Shown here one piece after another: positions 32,477-45,425 of a stretch of 64,000 bases of DNA (the stretch's first letter is position 1; each line of letters starts with the position of its first letter). The stretch is taken from contig JBBMOL010000247.1 in NCBI GenBank assembly GCA_037954665.1, forward strand, positions 558,001 through 622,000, in the 5' to 3' direction. The notes beneath the pieces are model-generated. The model worked only from the letters and a program-made list of their open reading frames with translations, did no database searches and was not told the DNA's origin. The translations under genes were made by a program, and so were the position numbers. This stretch comes from Laguncularia racemosa. Taxonomy: Eukaryota; Streptophyta; Magnoliopsida; Myrtales; Combretaceae.

Positions 32477-34033
32477 CTAAACAGTGGATGCTTTAACTTT
32501 TCCTTGAACACACTCTTTCTCTTTGATCTCCTCAGCCCCTTGTTCCTTCTCAGCAGCCCCTTCTTCTTTCTTCTCAACCCCTTTTTCAAGCACAACCCCT
32601 TGCACTCCAATAGTGTCAGATTGCAATTCCTTACTGCTCCTTAGAGTCACTGCCTTTACCTGTTCCCGAGGATTGGGCTCGGTGTTTCCAGGCAAGGATC
32701 CTTGCGGTCTTTTTGAAAGCAATTTTGCTATCTGACCCACGTGAGTTTCCAAGTTATGAATGGACGCCTCCTGATTCCTTAGAGCTGCCTCTGTGGATTG
32801 TTGGCGTTGCTCAGATGTTTGGATGAACTTGGAGATCATGTCCTCTAGATTGGACTTCTTTTCTGGAAGAGGTGGTGGAGGAGGCCTTTAGAATCCCGGT
32901 GCAGGTGCATTGCCCCGAGGGAATTGTGGATTACTCCATGAAAAATTGGGGTGATTGCGCCAACCCGGATTATAGGTGTTACTGTAAGGGTTGTTCTGAG
33001 GCCTTGTAGGGTTACCTACATAATCAATTTGCTCTGTAGTCCCTTGTGCCATGAAATCGGTTGATGAATCGGTTGGATAATATAGGGGTGGTGCAGACAT
33101 CGCCATCCCATCGACCTTTCTAGCTAGAGCATCGACCTTTGCCGCAATGGTGGTCATCATATCCACTTCATGGACACCTACCACTCTCGGTCTTGCTCTG
33201 GCATTTCTCCATTGATGGTTGTTCTTGGCCATGTTCTCAAACAATTCTAAAGTCTCTTCAGGAGTCCTGACATCAAGTGTGCCACCAGCAGCAGCATCGA
33301 TGGTTTGTCGCGTCGGATAGTCAAGCCCATTATAGAAAGTTGAGGCTTGCAACCAGTTAGGCATTTGGTGGTGTGGGCACCGCCTAAGCAAGTCCTTAAA
33401 TCGCAACCAAGCTTCATGGAGTGGCTCATTTTCCAACTGAAGGAACGATGTGATATCATTCCTCAACCTGGCAGTTTTAGAAGGCGGAAAGTAATAGTCC
33501 AAAAATGTTTCCACCAGCTGGGTCCATGTCGTGATGGAATCCTGGTCCAAAGAACTGAACCACTGCCTCGCTTTTCCTCTCAAAGTGAAAGGAAACAGAC
33601 GCAACTTTAGTGCCTCATCGGACACCTCGTTCTGTTTAACGGTAACACAGATGTCTAGGAACATCTGAATATGAGCATGGGGGTCCTCGTCAGGTAATCC
33701 ATCAAATTGGCATTGATTGTGGATCATATTCATTGTAGAGGCCTTGACTTCAAAGTTGTTGGTCTCTATTGCAGGCATCACTATACACGATCCGGTACTA
33801 CCCAAAGTAGGCCTAGCGTACTGAACCATGGTCCTACGTTCGTCCGCCATTGCTTCAGTATGAGATTCGTTGCTGTTCCCTGATTGACTGTTCTTATCTA
33901 CTGAATTCTCACTGTCACTCAGCAGCAGTTCCTCTTCACTCACAACAGGTTCAGCACTCTTTAATTTCCTTCTGATTGTCCGATCAATCTCTGGGTCGAA
34001 TTCAAGGAGTTTAGAAGAAGAACTCCTTGTCAT
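32477..34033 (-). pseudogene. B gag
   Basis: Gag structural protein that would form the particle around the RNA. It starts MTRSSSSKLLEFDPE at 34033. Residues about 109-235 form the retrotransposon gag domain (QFDGLPDEDPHAHI, LRGKARQWFSSLD, TFLDYYFPP, EPLHEAWLRFKDLLRRCPHH). A stop (TAA) at 32888-32890 splits it after residue 381, and the same frame continues (GFQ..PPPP, then EDMISKFIQTSEQRQQ, a helix LRNQEASIHNLETHVGQIAKLL) to TAG at 32477, where a Gln fits. No zinc knuckle is visible, which is common in Athila gag. It ends before YPGRLKK of the protease lead. Confidence 0.85.
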
Positions 34034-34154
34034 AAACTGTAGAGAAAACCAATTTAATTAGTTCCCTTTATAAGAAAGTAAAACCAAGGATAACAAATGA
34101 TAAGAGAAGAAATGGTCAGATTAGTCAGCGTTTAGTGTTCTTAATATCGCCGAT

Positions 34155-34171
34155 CCTCGGCAACGGCGCCA
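34155..34171 (-). other. B primer binding site, tRNA-Asp type
   Basis: On the minus strand TGGCGCCGTTGCCGAGG, six bases after the 5' LTR end. This is the primer-site type common in Athila and related elements. Confidence 0.85.
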
Positions 34172-34177
34172 AAAACT

Positions 34178-35763
34178 TGTTGATTGAATCACAATCATAC
34201 AAATTAAAATCCTTTTTACTCCGACTCTTCCTTGCGATCAATTAGGCAACTACACCTATCGATTACAGTAGTATAGAGTTTGAGCACGGATATCGTTCCC
34301 TCTGGGATCTACAAGTACTAATACTAACCTCAAACCGACTATCTAACCACACAATTTCGAGGTGAATTGATTTAACCAAATTACCTAAATTAAACTAAAT
34401 TATCTAATAGAAATGAAATCAATGGATATCAAACAATGAGTTAAATTATCAAATTCAATGTTCCAACGCGTACCCCACTCTTACTACTCATCTAATTACT
34501 ATGCAACTTCAATCCTTAGAAAACTAATTAATGAGTACTGATTATCTCTGATCCACGGGGCATCTAACACTAAGTTAATGTTTCTTCCAAAATCACTAAC
34601 TCCTAATTCTAACCGTATTAACAAAGATCCCTCTTTTATTAACAACAATCAGAATTGCATGATTATACCACAACCCTCAATTAGATTAAATCATTATATC
34701 CAATCTAATACGGAAAACTTATGCTTTCTATCCCTAGATTGCATACAAGCCTTTTCATCCGATGTATGATCTATTCAAATAAGAGATTTCCCAATCAACT
34801 TATCAGAAATCAATGTAATCTAATGCTGGCCAAACATCAAATCAACAATATATAATAAACAACATGGATGAAATCAAAGATGCTCAATCGTCATTAATTT
34901 TGCAATAAACCCAATGTTACATAGTAATCAGACTTTCGTAAGATTCGGGTACGAAATAATTAGCTACACATGGTTCTCAAGGAATAACAAAACGAAATAA
35001 TCAAATCCATGTGTGAAACACTTCTAGAATTAAAGCTCGAAAATTCCTTTGACTGTTGTTGTTCTCTAAAATTCCAAGATGTGTTTTCTACCTTCTCTCT
35101 CTCTTTCTCTCTCTTCAAAGACGACTATTTATACCTAGGGTAGCTTCCTCTCTGGCGTGTAGAAGATATCCTTCAAATATGGACGAAAGATTTAAAGATA
35201 TCTTTCCTTCGATAGATACACGGTCATACTACACGGGCGTGTAGATAAACCATGTATCTCTCTGAGTCAGTGAACTCTGGCATGTATATCCCACACGACC
35301 GTTTGCAATAGCCGTGTATATCTCTGTCTTCTTTGTTCTTCGTACACGGTTGATTACACGGGTGTGTAACTCAACCGTGTGTCCTCCTTAATGTGTTACT
35401 ATGCACGGTTGGCTTACATAGGTATGTATTCCAATCGTGTACTGGTCTGTCCTGAAAACTCTTCTTCCATGCTGATACACGGTCTGATACATGGGCGTGT
35501 ATCCGAACCATGTAATCTCCTGATTCCTTCACACGACCGTTTATAAAACCATGTGACTTCCTTTAACTTCAAAGCATTCCCTTTTTACTTGCTTTTATCT
35601 CCAATTCGTCTTGAATTTAAGTACTTTTCATCAAATCATCCTTTTCCACTCCTGAACATGAAATATAAATCAATTAAGCATCATAATCTTATATTTTCAC
35701 ACCCAATTATCTCAAAAATTGACTTAATCATCTCCAATTATAAGAGTTAAAATAGATTTATCA
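34178..35763 (-). repeat. B 5' LTR (1586 bp)
   Basis: Minus-strand start TGATAAATC at 35763, end CAATCAACA at 34178. TATA box at 35126-35133 on the minus strand. The palindromic array is at about 35215-35555; several of its CpG sites are T or A compared with the 3' LTR (for example CATGTATC for CGTGTATC). Confidence 0.92.
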
Positions 35764-36080
35764 CTTAGTCCATTGCTTAACCTGTCATGCCCTAGGGGTT
35801 ACCCTAGTCATAATAGCCCACCATCTACTATATTGAAGTCTATGATTAGCTGAATTTTAGCACACACAAACTTCAATATGGTACATAAGGCGTCATTACT
35901 CCAGGGACTCCCATAAAGATAATAGTTCTACTAATATTAAAGTTAAAGTCTAGAAATATAAAACATAAAGTTTTACATATGTAATAGATAGGGAAATGTG
36001 TTTAATAATGCATTCATGCAAAAGTCTATTCAAATTTTCAAAATATCTATTCTAAGTGTCTTCTTCCTCACTCGCCTAAC

Positions 36081-37120
36081 TGATGTGCCTAAAACCACTT
36101 AGAAGCACAATCAAAAGACTTAAGAAAAAACAATCTCAAGTCAAGGCAAAACCGGATCCACAAAGGGCAATTTCACGTGAACCCTGATGAAGATATAAGG
36201 AAATCTAAAAGTTCAAAGATATAATTATAATACCACAATGATAATATCTTCTAACAACACTCTAATCTCATATAATCCACAAAGATAATCCACAAATGAC
36301 AAAGAAAACCTCAATTCCAAGAACTCCTTTCCAATAGTGAAGTACACGTTTTCAAGGGAATTCTTCAATGAAGATTCAAATTCAATTGCAAAGTACTTCA
36401 AATAAACACAGTAATTCGTGAACAATAATATGTATTTCTAACCAAGAACAATCTCAATTCAACCCTAGATATGACACACTAGAGAAGAAAAGAAATCACA
36501 ATAAAATGAAATTGATACAACTCACAATTTCAAGATGTTGCACTCGCCACAATTTCAACTCTTGGGATTGAAATTGATAAGAGTTTAGATGACAATTAGG
36601 AACCCTAATTCTCACGTGAAAAGAAGTGTTTGTTCTGCAAAAATAAGCCTCCTCAAATGCTCTATTAAGCAAGTATTTATACTTGCTACTCCTAGGGTCA
36701 AAAAGTGCTCAAAATTACAAGTTTGCCACTTTTAAGGTGGCTAACCCTAAATGAAAATTACAAGGAAATAAAAGTGTTCCAAAACCAAAATACAACCAAA
36801 ATAGTTCATAAAAGAATAAATATATAAAAGAAATGGTCTTCAAGATGCCGGTCTTCTATAGGATCCATCGGCTCAACTCATCGCCAATTCAGGTCGGTCC
36901 ATGGATAACCCACAAGCTAAGTCTGAGGGAGTTTATCCATTGCCCTATAGAATATGATAAGTGTGCCTGTTGGAAAACACAATACAAGAATAATAGAAAA
37001 GAGGTTAATATATAAATAATTCTAGGGTCGATCTACTCAAAATGGGCCCTCAACGCCAAGATTTGAATTTCTTTAGTTCTTGCCCTAATGATAGGTCTTG
37101 TCGGATTTTTATTCGTATCA
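36081..37120 (-). repeat. C2 3' LTR (1040 bp)
   Basis: Minus-strand start TGATACGAATAAAAATCC at 37120 and end GGCACATCA at 36081. Palindromic TATA GCAAGTATTTATACTTGC at 36669-36686. Confidence 0.92.
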
Positions 37121-38184
37121 TCTCCTCGGGCCTCAAAAAGATTTGTCCTCAAATCTGGCAGGTCAAATGCAATAGAGACTTTGTTTTCTCCTAGCAATCC
37201 ATCTAAAGAAGTATCTCTGCAGAATCCCAATATCTGAAATACTATAGGTGGTGATTGTTTTCTCTCCTCCATTTCTAGGATGTATCTCATCTGCAACATA
37301 AATAATGCTCCATTATCCAATAAAGTCACCCCTGTATCAACCTATTCCACTGAAACTGTTTGCTCATTTTCTAACTCATCTGTATGTTACTGATCCTCAT
37401 GGTCTTCTAATGGTTGGTCTAATTGCTCATTATCCTCTGAAACCTCTAAATGTGAACATAACTGTCTCTGAACGGTCTGGCTCTCTGGTGGTCTGCTCGT
37501 CTGACTATGATCAACAAGATCCTTTGAAGGTTGGCACATCGGTGTCTAACAAATCTTATGCTCTAAGGGTTGGTTCGTGTCACTAGAGCCCTCAAGAACC
37601 TTTGAAGGTTGGCATACCTGCGTCTGCACAGTTTGGTCCTCTGAAGGTTTGATCATGTGGCTATGATCCTCAAGATTCTGTGATGGTTGTTTTATCTGTC
37701 TTTGCATCTCTTGGACCTCTGATGGCGATATAGGGTTCAATACTATATGTTTTCCATCTTTTTTGAACATATAAGTATTTCTATATCCATCATGTAATAC
37801 CATCCTATCATATAACCATGGTCTACCAAGTAATATATGGGATGCACAAAGAGGAAGAATATCACATTCAAGCTCATCATAGTACTTGTCCCCTATATTG
37901 AAGGGTACCCTAGCCCTTTGGGTTACATAAAGACCATCCTGATCATTCAACCAATGTAATATATAGGGTTTAGGATGTGGGATAGTTTCAAGTTTCAACT
38001 TCGATACTAATGATGCAGCTACAACATTAGTACAACTACCACCATCAATAATAATTGCGCACAAGTTTCCTTATTCCCTACAAGAAGTATGGAACAAGTT
38101 TTCTCTTTGTCCCTCATCAATGGTTTGAAAGTAAGTCAAGTCCCGATGCAATATGTTAGTAGACAAATACAACTCACTTAACAT
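37033..38184 (-). pseudogene. C2 ORF: gag stub, protease-like domain, repetitive linker, pol tail
   Basis: ATG at 38184 opens a short leader of about 45 residues that runs straight into NLFHTSC and a retroviral-type protease (IIIDGGSCTNVVAASL active site, then PFNIGDKYYDELECDILPL and LLGRPWLYD). A linker follows with repeated peptides of the form QPSK-x-LE (for example CQPSKVLEG, CQPSKDLVD). The tail YILEMEERKQS, DLRTNLFEARGDD, NPTRPIIRARTKE enters the 3' LTR at 37120. There are stops after SCRE, near 37546, and two more before 37329. The order matches a gag-pol from which the gag body and all RT to integrase sequence are missing. Confidence 0.75.
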
Positions 38185-39425
38185 TTTTGCTTACTAATTT
38201 CAACAACCTCAATACACTTCACCACACCACGATAACACACCCTTACACACCCACAGTGCTCACACTCAACCAATACAAGAAATGTTTATTGGTACTTTAA
38301 ATAAAGTTAAGTGAGATAATTGAAGCACAAATAAATACTTCCAAGTAGTTAAGAAATTAAATTCAACTAACAAGTGTTGAAGTAATAAGTTCAATTACTT
38401 TCACACTTTATTGTTTGTTTTTGAATTCAAATTCTACTACTTCAATTTTCTTTTCTTGCCACGGTTTCACACCTACAATTGATCTTGATGTGCAGCAACT
38501 TAATCCACACAACTCCACAACACGGCAAAAAATTCAAATGAACATCCTTAATACACTTTCCACAAATGGTAATAATCAAATTTCAAATTCAAATGGAACA
38601 CAATCAATACCACTTACTAACTTCCTCAACTTAATGGATGTGTTTGAATTTCAAATAAATTCCCTATTATCCCACACAATGCAATTCTGAAAATTGCACA
38701 CTTCCACTTCCAATTTGCACAACACAACACCACACAAACACCTTCACACACACAGTGCACTTTTCCACTTCTACACAATTTATCAACCGCAACTTACAAC
38801 AACATACACGTCACATGCAACACAAAACTTTTTCAATTCATTACTCTTTCTCAAAGAAATTTCAAGGATAATCACGTTGCAAAATTCTTCACTTCAAATA
38901 CAAATCCAATTCGTAACTTACATAAGAAGGCAGCAAATTAAATTTGAAAATCAAACCACTTCACTAATTACAACCCCTCCACATTTGGTAAGATGCAATT
39001 TTTCAAATTCAAACAAACACACTTAACTCCTTCACTCTTAATGCTTGTTTTGAAATCAAATTACTTCCCTTCTTAGACACTAATCAAATTTGGAAATTGC
39101 AAATGTTCTCCCCAATTCCGAATTCAAACAATGTAAAAACCATAATTCTCTTCCTACACAATTGCACTTCCGAAATTGCACTAAAAAAAATGCACTATCT
39201 TTCCTCTTCCTTCACGGTGAAGTCCACAACATAGAAGCTTCAACAAGTACTTCAAAATCACTCCAACATGCAGCAAATTCAACTCCTACTCAAGGAAATT
39301 CACTCCACTTCAAACAACTACAACAACAATTTCAATTTACCCGCAATTTTGGAATTGATGATGTAAGAACATGAACCCTAAATTTCCAAAATTCAAAATC
39401 ACATAATCCCTTCTCACAACCACAA

Positions 39426-39437
39426 GCTCTGATACCA
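39426..39437 (-). other. C2 primer binding site, initiator-Met type
   Basis: Minus-strand TGGTATCAGAGC, six bases from the LTR end at 39444. Confidence 0.88.
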
Positions 39438-39443
39438 AAAAGA

Positions 39444-40482
39444 TGATGTGCCAAAAATCACTTAGAAGCACAATCAAAAGACTTAAGAAAAACAATCTCA
39501 AGTCAAGGCAAAATCGGATCCACAAAAGCCAATTTCACGTGAACCCTAATGAAGATATAAGGAAATCCAAAAGTTCAAAGATATAATTGTAATACCACAA
39601 TGATAATATCTTCTAACAACACTATAATCTCATATAATCCACGAAGATAATCCACAAATGTCAAAGAAAACCTCAATTCCAAGAACTCCTTTCCAATAGT
39701 GAAGTACACGTTTTCAAGAGAATTCTTCAATGAAGATTCAAATTCAATTGCAAAGTACTTCAAATAAACACAGTAATTCGTGAACAATAAGATGTATTTC
39801 TAACCAAGAACTATCTCAATTCAACCCTAGATATGACACACTAGAGAAGAAAAGAAATCACAACAAAATGAAATTGATACTACTCACAATTTCAAGATGT
39901 TGCACTCAACACAATTTCAACTCTTGGGATTGAAATTGATAAGAGTTAAGATGGCAATTAGGAACCCTAATTCTCACGTGAAAAGAAGTGTTTGTTCTGC
40001 AAAAATAAGCCTCCTCAAACCCTCTATTAAGCAAGTATTTATACTTGCTACTCTTAGGGTTAAAAAGTGCTCAAAATTACAAGTTTGCCACTTTTAAGGT
40101 GGCTAACCCTAAATGAAAATTACAAGGAAATAAAAGTGTTCCAAAACCAAAATACAACCAAAATAGTTCATAAAAGAATAAATATATAAAAGAAATGGTC
40201 TTCTAGATACTGGTCTTCTATAATATCCAACGGCTCAACTCATCGCCGATTCAGGTCGGTCCATGGATAACCCACAAGCTGAATCTGAAGGAGTTTATCC
40301 ATTGCCCTATAGAATATGATAAGTGTGCCTGTTGGAAAACACAATACAAGAATAATATAAAAGAGGTTAATATATAAATAATTCCAGGGTCGATCTGCTC
40401 AAAATGGGCCCTCAACGCCAAGATTTGAATTTCTTTAGTTCTTGCCCTAATGATAGGTCTTGTCGGATTTTTATTCATATCA
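39444..40482 (-). repeat. C2 5' LTR (1039 bp)
   Basis: Minus-strand start TGATATGAATAAAAATCC at 40482. Palindromic TATA region at 40031-40048. About 97-98% identical to the other LTR by eye. Confidence 0.92.
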
Positions 40483-43400
40483 CTAACTACCATCATGTTT
40501 GAAGATTCTCACCACTATCTGGATTCTACCAAGGTAAAACTAGAACGGTGCTAGCAAAAATGGTAAATTGTAGGAGGGTAAGCTATAAAGCTGAGTGAGA
40601 TCCCAACTCATAACCACCTTTCATGTAAAATAAGCAAGTTATCATTTTTAATGCATAAACAATCATATGCCAGTCATCACATGTAGTCAATCGGAAACTA
40701 CATAAGGTCTAAGCATATTTCTGACCAATATACCCCTCCTTTGACCTTACGTTAAGGATCATTTTAAAATTCCATTAGAGTCCAAGTCACCAATTTTGTT
40801 ACACTTGCATGCATCCTTAGCTACACAAATCAGAGCCACGCTCTATATATCAATAGTAATGCTAGAAAAATGATGTTTTCAGCAAGGACTCAGGACAAAT
40901 CAAAAGAAAATAATGTTTTCCTTGCCTATACACCACTAGTTGCATGAACCTAAAATAGAATAATGAACATTGATTCATACCAATACACGACAATCCTCTA
41001 GTCATTTGTGTATTGTTAGAATAAGACACTCTCTCAAGACATCCTTTCATTATCTGTGTAACTGTGATGGAATATATGAAAATATGCAAGAAGATGCATT
41101 TCAAAATAAGTATTTCGATATACTTAACATAAGTTAGAAGGTAACCAAACAATTTGCAGTCACTCCATCAACTACAAAAATAGCCATGAATACAAGCAAC
41201 TTTACTTTCTTTTCCTTTAGGCCTTAACAATCAAACAATTAACTAAATCAAACACACACATGGGTTCATTAGCATTTAATTTAGGTGCTACTAAAATTAC
41301 AAGCAAAAATCAAGTGGCAATCATCGTTGGAACTCACCTTGTTATTTTTTTTTGAAGGATTACAATAATCCTTAGGTAAAACTTGGCAATCTTCTAAAAA
41401 ACCTATAAACATAGAGAAATATATATACATATATAAGAAGTAACTACTTCTAAGATAAATTAATCTAGTATCCCAAAGATAACCCCATATTTTATTAGAG
41501 TCTTTGAGAGTCTTGTAATGTCTTTTAATGTTAAGTCCTTCATTTAGGGAATCGGTCCATTGTCAAGGTCTGCGCTTAGGTCCTCGTTTGGGTAAAGTCT
41601 TGTCCTTGCCATAATAAGGTAAATATATGTCCAAAGCACATGTCAAGAGCAGGTCCATGAATAAATGTCCATAAAATGTCCAAAATATGCCAAAAATGTG
41701 CTCATAGATGTCCAATAGATCATAGATGGTCATAGCTTCTCATGATTTAAAGATAAGGCTTTAATAACTTCTTTTTGCACTTTTATGAGTTAAATACGTC
41801 TAATCTTTAGTGAAATATTCCAAATGAAAGACAAATAAAATAATCTTACAAAGATGGGTTTGTTTAATGTAGGATGGTGATTAAAATCTACAATTATTAC
41901 ATATATGTAGTAGTAGTGTAAGTATGATGAATATACTATGAAAAATATTTTAGGTAAGTTGGGATTACCTTACTTTGATGGAAAACCCTAAAGTAAAGCA
42001 CCTTAAACATAGAAAATAAGTTAGGTTAGTAACTTCCTTAAGTGATCTAAAGATAGTTCAACCATCTGGGAATTTACTCACCTTAGTTTTTGAAATTGGT
42101 GGTCCAAAACTATGATTTTCCTTGGGGATGCAAATGGGGTTATTTTTGGGTGAAATTTCTTGATCTTGTTGGGCAATGTGAGGTGTGTTTGGTGGAAATG
42201 TTTGAGAGGAAATGGGAAGCAATTGACGTGTGAGAGGTGGTGTTATTTGGTGGGGATAAATTTGCTTTTTACATCCTTTTTATACTAGTTAAGTTTTATT
42301 GTTTTGTAATTCAATTTGAGTTCTAATTTTACACACCTATGGGGACACGATTAGGTAGGTTTTAGAGTCATAATTAGCCTATGGTCTCATAGGATAAGCT
42401 AGGGTAGTGTTGTTTAAGACAAGGTTGAGGTGGCAAAATAATGTGGAATTGAAGGTACCAGAAGGGGATAGTCGATTTCAGCACCTTCTAGGAGGTTTCC
42501 TGCACTGATTTTTTGTCTAGTTTTAGTTAACCTACTTAGCTTGGTCGAGGAAAATTTTGGGATAATTTTGATTAGCTTAGGATTAGGTAAGATGGTTCCA
42601 AATATGGAGTAAAACAAGATAAGTGAGAAGGTGTTTTTAAGAGATGAGATTTATGTGAAATTTTCCTTTCATTTAGAAGACTTTAAAACCCAAAATTTTC
42701 CATGGTACTTCCAGGTTCTTTAATCATTTTAATCAAGTTAATTTAGGATATTTTTTATTGAATTAAATTAAGATAGCAAAAGTGTGACATGGATGGTGTC
42801 AGGCTAGATTGCTTCACATGAAAAAGGGATTTTATTTATTTTTTTGAGGGCTCATCTCTTCGAATTTTACCAAGCCCTTTTACTAGGTAATCAAGGTATA
42901 TCTATGGTATAATAGGGTAAAATTTGGATAAAATTTATTAACTATAGGATAAGATAGATTAAGATAAGTAAACCTTGGTAAAAACCGAAAAAATCATGTT
43001 TTAGTGTGTTTTATTAGGATCCGATTTTGATATGTCCTCTTTTAAATTTTTTTGTCTTTTTCTTAGGTTAGACAAGATAAAATAGGGTAGGATTGAGATA
43101 AGATTAGGTGTAATAAATGGTGATCTTGATAAGATAAGATAAGATAAGATAAGGTAAGTGGAGAAGTTTAACTTCTCCTTTGTGGCATCTTGAGGAAGGG
43201 GGTGGCTGGTGGGGTTTTGCTAGATTTTTCTGATTTTTGTTTATTATTGAGTAATTAAAGGTTTAATATTGATTTTGAAAATTTTGGTTGAATTAGATTA
43301 ATATTTCAGGGTGGTTTTGGGTTTAATTGCTTAGAAGGCTTTTAGGACAAGGTTTAAGGGACTTTTGAGTTTGACTTGGTTTTATAATTTGGTTAGTCAT

Positions 43401-43724
43401 TAATTTGTATATGTCTTTTGTTGATTCATGTTCTAGGCTATTAATCCTCATAATTGGGATTAGATAGAATAGATTTAGGAAGAATTAGACTCAATTCAAT
43501 ATAAGTCTTCTTGAGCCATCTAATTATTTGTCGGAAGTTGACTTTTGTTGACCTTTGCTTTAATCAAATTAACTTAAGTCAACTTATGATATATTGGGTT
43601 TTCTCTAACTTCTAGCTTAATATTAGGTTCATTTGAAGCTATAGCTTAAACATATTTTCTTATTGTAGCCTATTTGATAAAGTTTTGATTAAATGAAATT
43701 TTAGGGAGTTACACTCTCCCCCCC

Positions 43725-43961
43725 TTAGAAAAAGGTTTTGTCCTCAAAACTTGAATTCGTACCTAAATCTTGAAATAAATAAGGGTACTTGAGTCTTATT
43801 TGGTCTTCCAGTTCCCAAGTTGCTTCGGTTTGATCATGATGTCTCCATTGTACCTTCATGTAGCGAATCTCTTTGGTCCTTAACTTTTGGATTTTGTGAT
43901 CCAGAATTCTCATAGACTGTTCCTCATAAGTCAAATTCTCCTTTAGTTCAATTGGTTTCAA
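43725..43961 (-). pseudogene. E chromodomain (C-terminus of pol)
   Basis: C-terminal module that in chromoviruses steers integration to marked chromatin. Visible residues: RILDHKIQKLRTKEIRYMKVQW, RHHDQTEATWELEDQIRLKYPYLF, which is the chromodomain fold with its aromatic Trp and Glu positions. It ends at 43725, twelve bases before the LTR; the polypurine tract lies between. The preceding frame is broken (43962-44054). Confidence 0.85.
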
Positions 43962-44054
43962 TTCTATGATCTAATTTAGATTGGAGACATATTTTCACAA
44001 TAGAGAAACATGAAACACATTGTGTATATTGGATAAATTCGAGGGTAGTGCCAA

Positions 44055-45142
44055 TCAATAAGCTAAATTCCCAATTTTTTCGAGAATTTCAAATGGTCCA
44101 TTATATCTGAGACTCAACTTTCCTTGCGTCTTAACTCGATGTATACTCTTGGTTTGACTTTTCTTTAGATAGACATGATCACCTATAGTGAACTCTAAAG
44201 GCCTTCGTTTTTCATTAGCCCAACTCTTTTGTCTATCTTGAGATTCTTTCACCTTTTGCTTAATAACAACTATCTTTATTGTAGTTTCTTGCACAAGTTC
44301 AGGCCCCACAAAAATTTTCTCAATATCATCCCAATACAAAGGCAATCGACATTTCCTGCCATATAGTGCTTTGTATGGGGGCATTTGTATAGTTGAGTGA
44401 TAACTATTATTATAAGCAAATTCCACCAATGGGAGATGTAAATCCCAATTTCCCTTAAATTCTAAGGAACAAGCTCGGAGTATGTCTTCCATTGTTTGTA
44501 TGGTTCGCTCAAATTGTCCGTCTGTCTGTGGGTGATATGTTATATTGAAATGTAACTTTATCCCCATAGCTTGTTGCAAACTCACCCAGAATTTAGACAC
44601 AAAACGAGGATCCTTATCTAAAATAATGCTCACAGGGACACCATGAAGTCTAACAATCTCACTAATGTATATTTATGTTAGTTTCTCTAATGAATAAGTT
44701 TTATTGATCAGAAGGAAGTGAGTGGATTTAGTAAGTCGATCTATGATTACCCAAATGATATCATATCCATTTCAAGTCTTTGGTAATCCACTTACAAAAT
44801 CCATGGTAATCTAATCCCATTTCCATTCAATCATAGGTAAAGGTTGTAATAATCCTCCATGTCTTTGATGTTTAGCCTTAATTTGTTGACAAGTACTACA
44901 TTGAGCTACATACTCAGCTATATCTCTTTTCATTACTTCCCACCAAAAAATTCTTTTCACATCTTGGTTCCTCCAGGATGTATAGTGAAGCTAAATTGAT
45001 GTGCCTCTTGCATGATTTCTTTTCTTATTTCTATATCATCAGGCACACATAACCTTCCTTTTTCTCTTAAAGACCCATCAAAATGAATCTCAAAATCATT
45101 ATATTTCCCTTTTTGTTTTTCTTGTTTGATCATCTGAATCAC
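44055..45142 (-). pseudogene. E integrase
   Basis: The N-terminal part (44957-45142) has LREKGRLCVPDD and EAHQFSFTIHPGGTKM, with the zinc-binding half truncated by a stop; its CxxC partner lies near 44890. The 44055-44633 stretch holds the second catalytic Asp (ILDKDPRF, residue 6 of that stretch) and the Glu in DGQFERTIQ (residue 42), a D-35-E spacing, followed by the GPFEILEKIG C-terminal fold. The first Asp lies in the damaged part between. Several stops and frameshifts. Confidence 0.8.
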
Positions 45143-45425
45143 TGAGTCTTTTTTCTTGTGCTTCCTTGATTCATTTTACTAAAGTGGATTCAACAATCAA
45201 GTTGGCTATTTTAATGTTTGGATCAAGTAAAACTAATTCCAAGTTCATATGTTCAAATTCCTTGACTAACTCCTATTGTTTAATGAATACTGATGCAATT
45301 TCTGTATGACTTTTTCTGCTTAGTGCATCAACAACTGCATTTACCTATCTTGGACAATCATTGATTCCCAAATCATAATCCTTAATTAATTCCAACCATC
45401 GTCTTTGTCTCATGTTTAATTCCTT

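Larger units (their letters stand above)
25759..35763 (-). mobile_element. Element B: full-length Athila-type element with internal pol deletion
   Basis: 10005 bp, both LTRs present, perfect CTTAG target duplication (25754-25758 and 35764-35768). Minus-strand order: 5' LTR, tRNA-Asp-type primer site, gag, protease, start of RT joined directly to the end of the integrase ORF, promoter-like array, leader intron, ORF2, 3' untranslated region, polypurine tract, 3' LTR. The LTRs are nearly identical, so it inserted much later than A. It cannot be autonomous: RT, RNase H and integrase are deleted and gag, protease and ORF2 carry stops or frameshifts. Confidence 0.93.
36081..40482 (-). mobile_element. 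Element C2: complete family C LTR retrotransposon
   Basis: 4402 bp, LTRs of 1040 and 1039 bp, perfect CTAAC target duplication (36076-36080 and 40483-40487). The homologous E 5' LTR shows the unoccupied site near 61958. The internal part has an initiator-Met primer site, a long leader and one decayed ORF with a gag stub, a protease-like domain and a pol-type tail. No RT, RNase H or integrase. Its LTR lacks the internal primer-site duplication seen in C0 and C1. Confidence 0.93.
35783..43713 (-). repeat. E 3' LTR, about 3.5 kb without the C2 insertion
   Basis: On the minus strand it begins TGTAACTCCC at 43713, right after a polypurine tract (AAGGGGGGGAGAG), and ends GGGCATGACA at 35783. C2 with its duplicated target accounts for 4407 bp of the interval, leaving about 3524 bp. 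The segments 35783-36080 and 40483-41663 align with the E 5' LTR (61667-63106). TATA box (TATAAAAA, minus) at 42277-42284. A short (GATAA)n run lies at 43130-43153. Many differences between the two LTRs show an old insertion. Confidence 0.8.

Noticed and set aside
36225..36425. Near-identical minus-strand frames at 36225-36425 and 39575-39787
   Set aside because: Corresponding segments of the two C2 LTRs; no domain, and the frame is not kept in C0 or C1.
38415..39374. Plus-strand frames of 91-110 codons in C2
   Set aside because: Antisense to the element leader and dominated by low-complexity Asn/Thr/Ser/Phe; the frames also contain primer-side leader sequence shared with other copies without an open frame.
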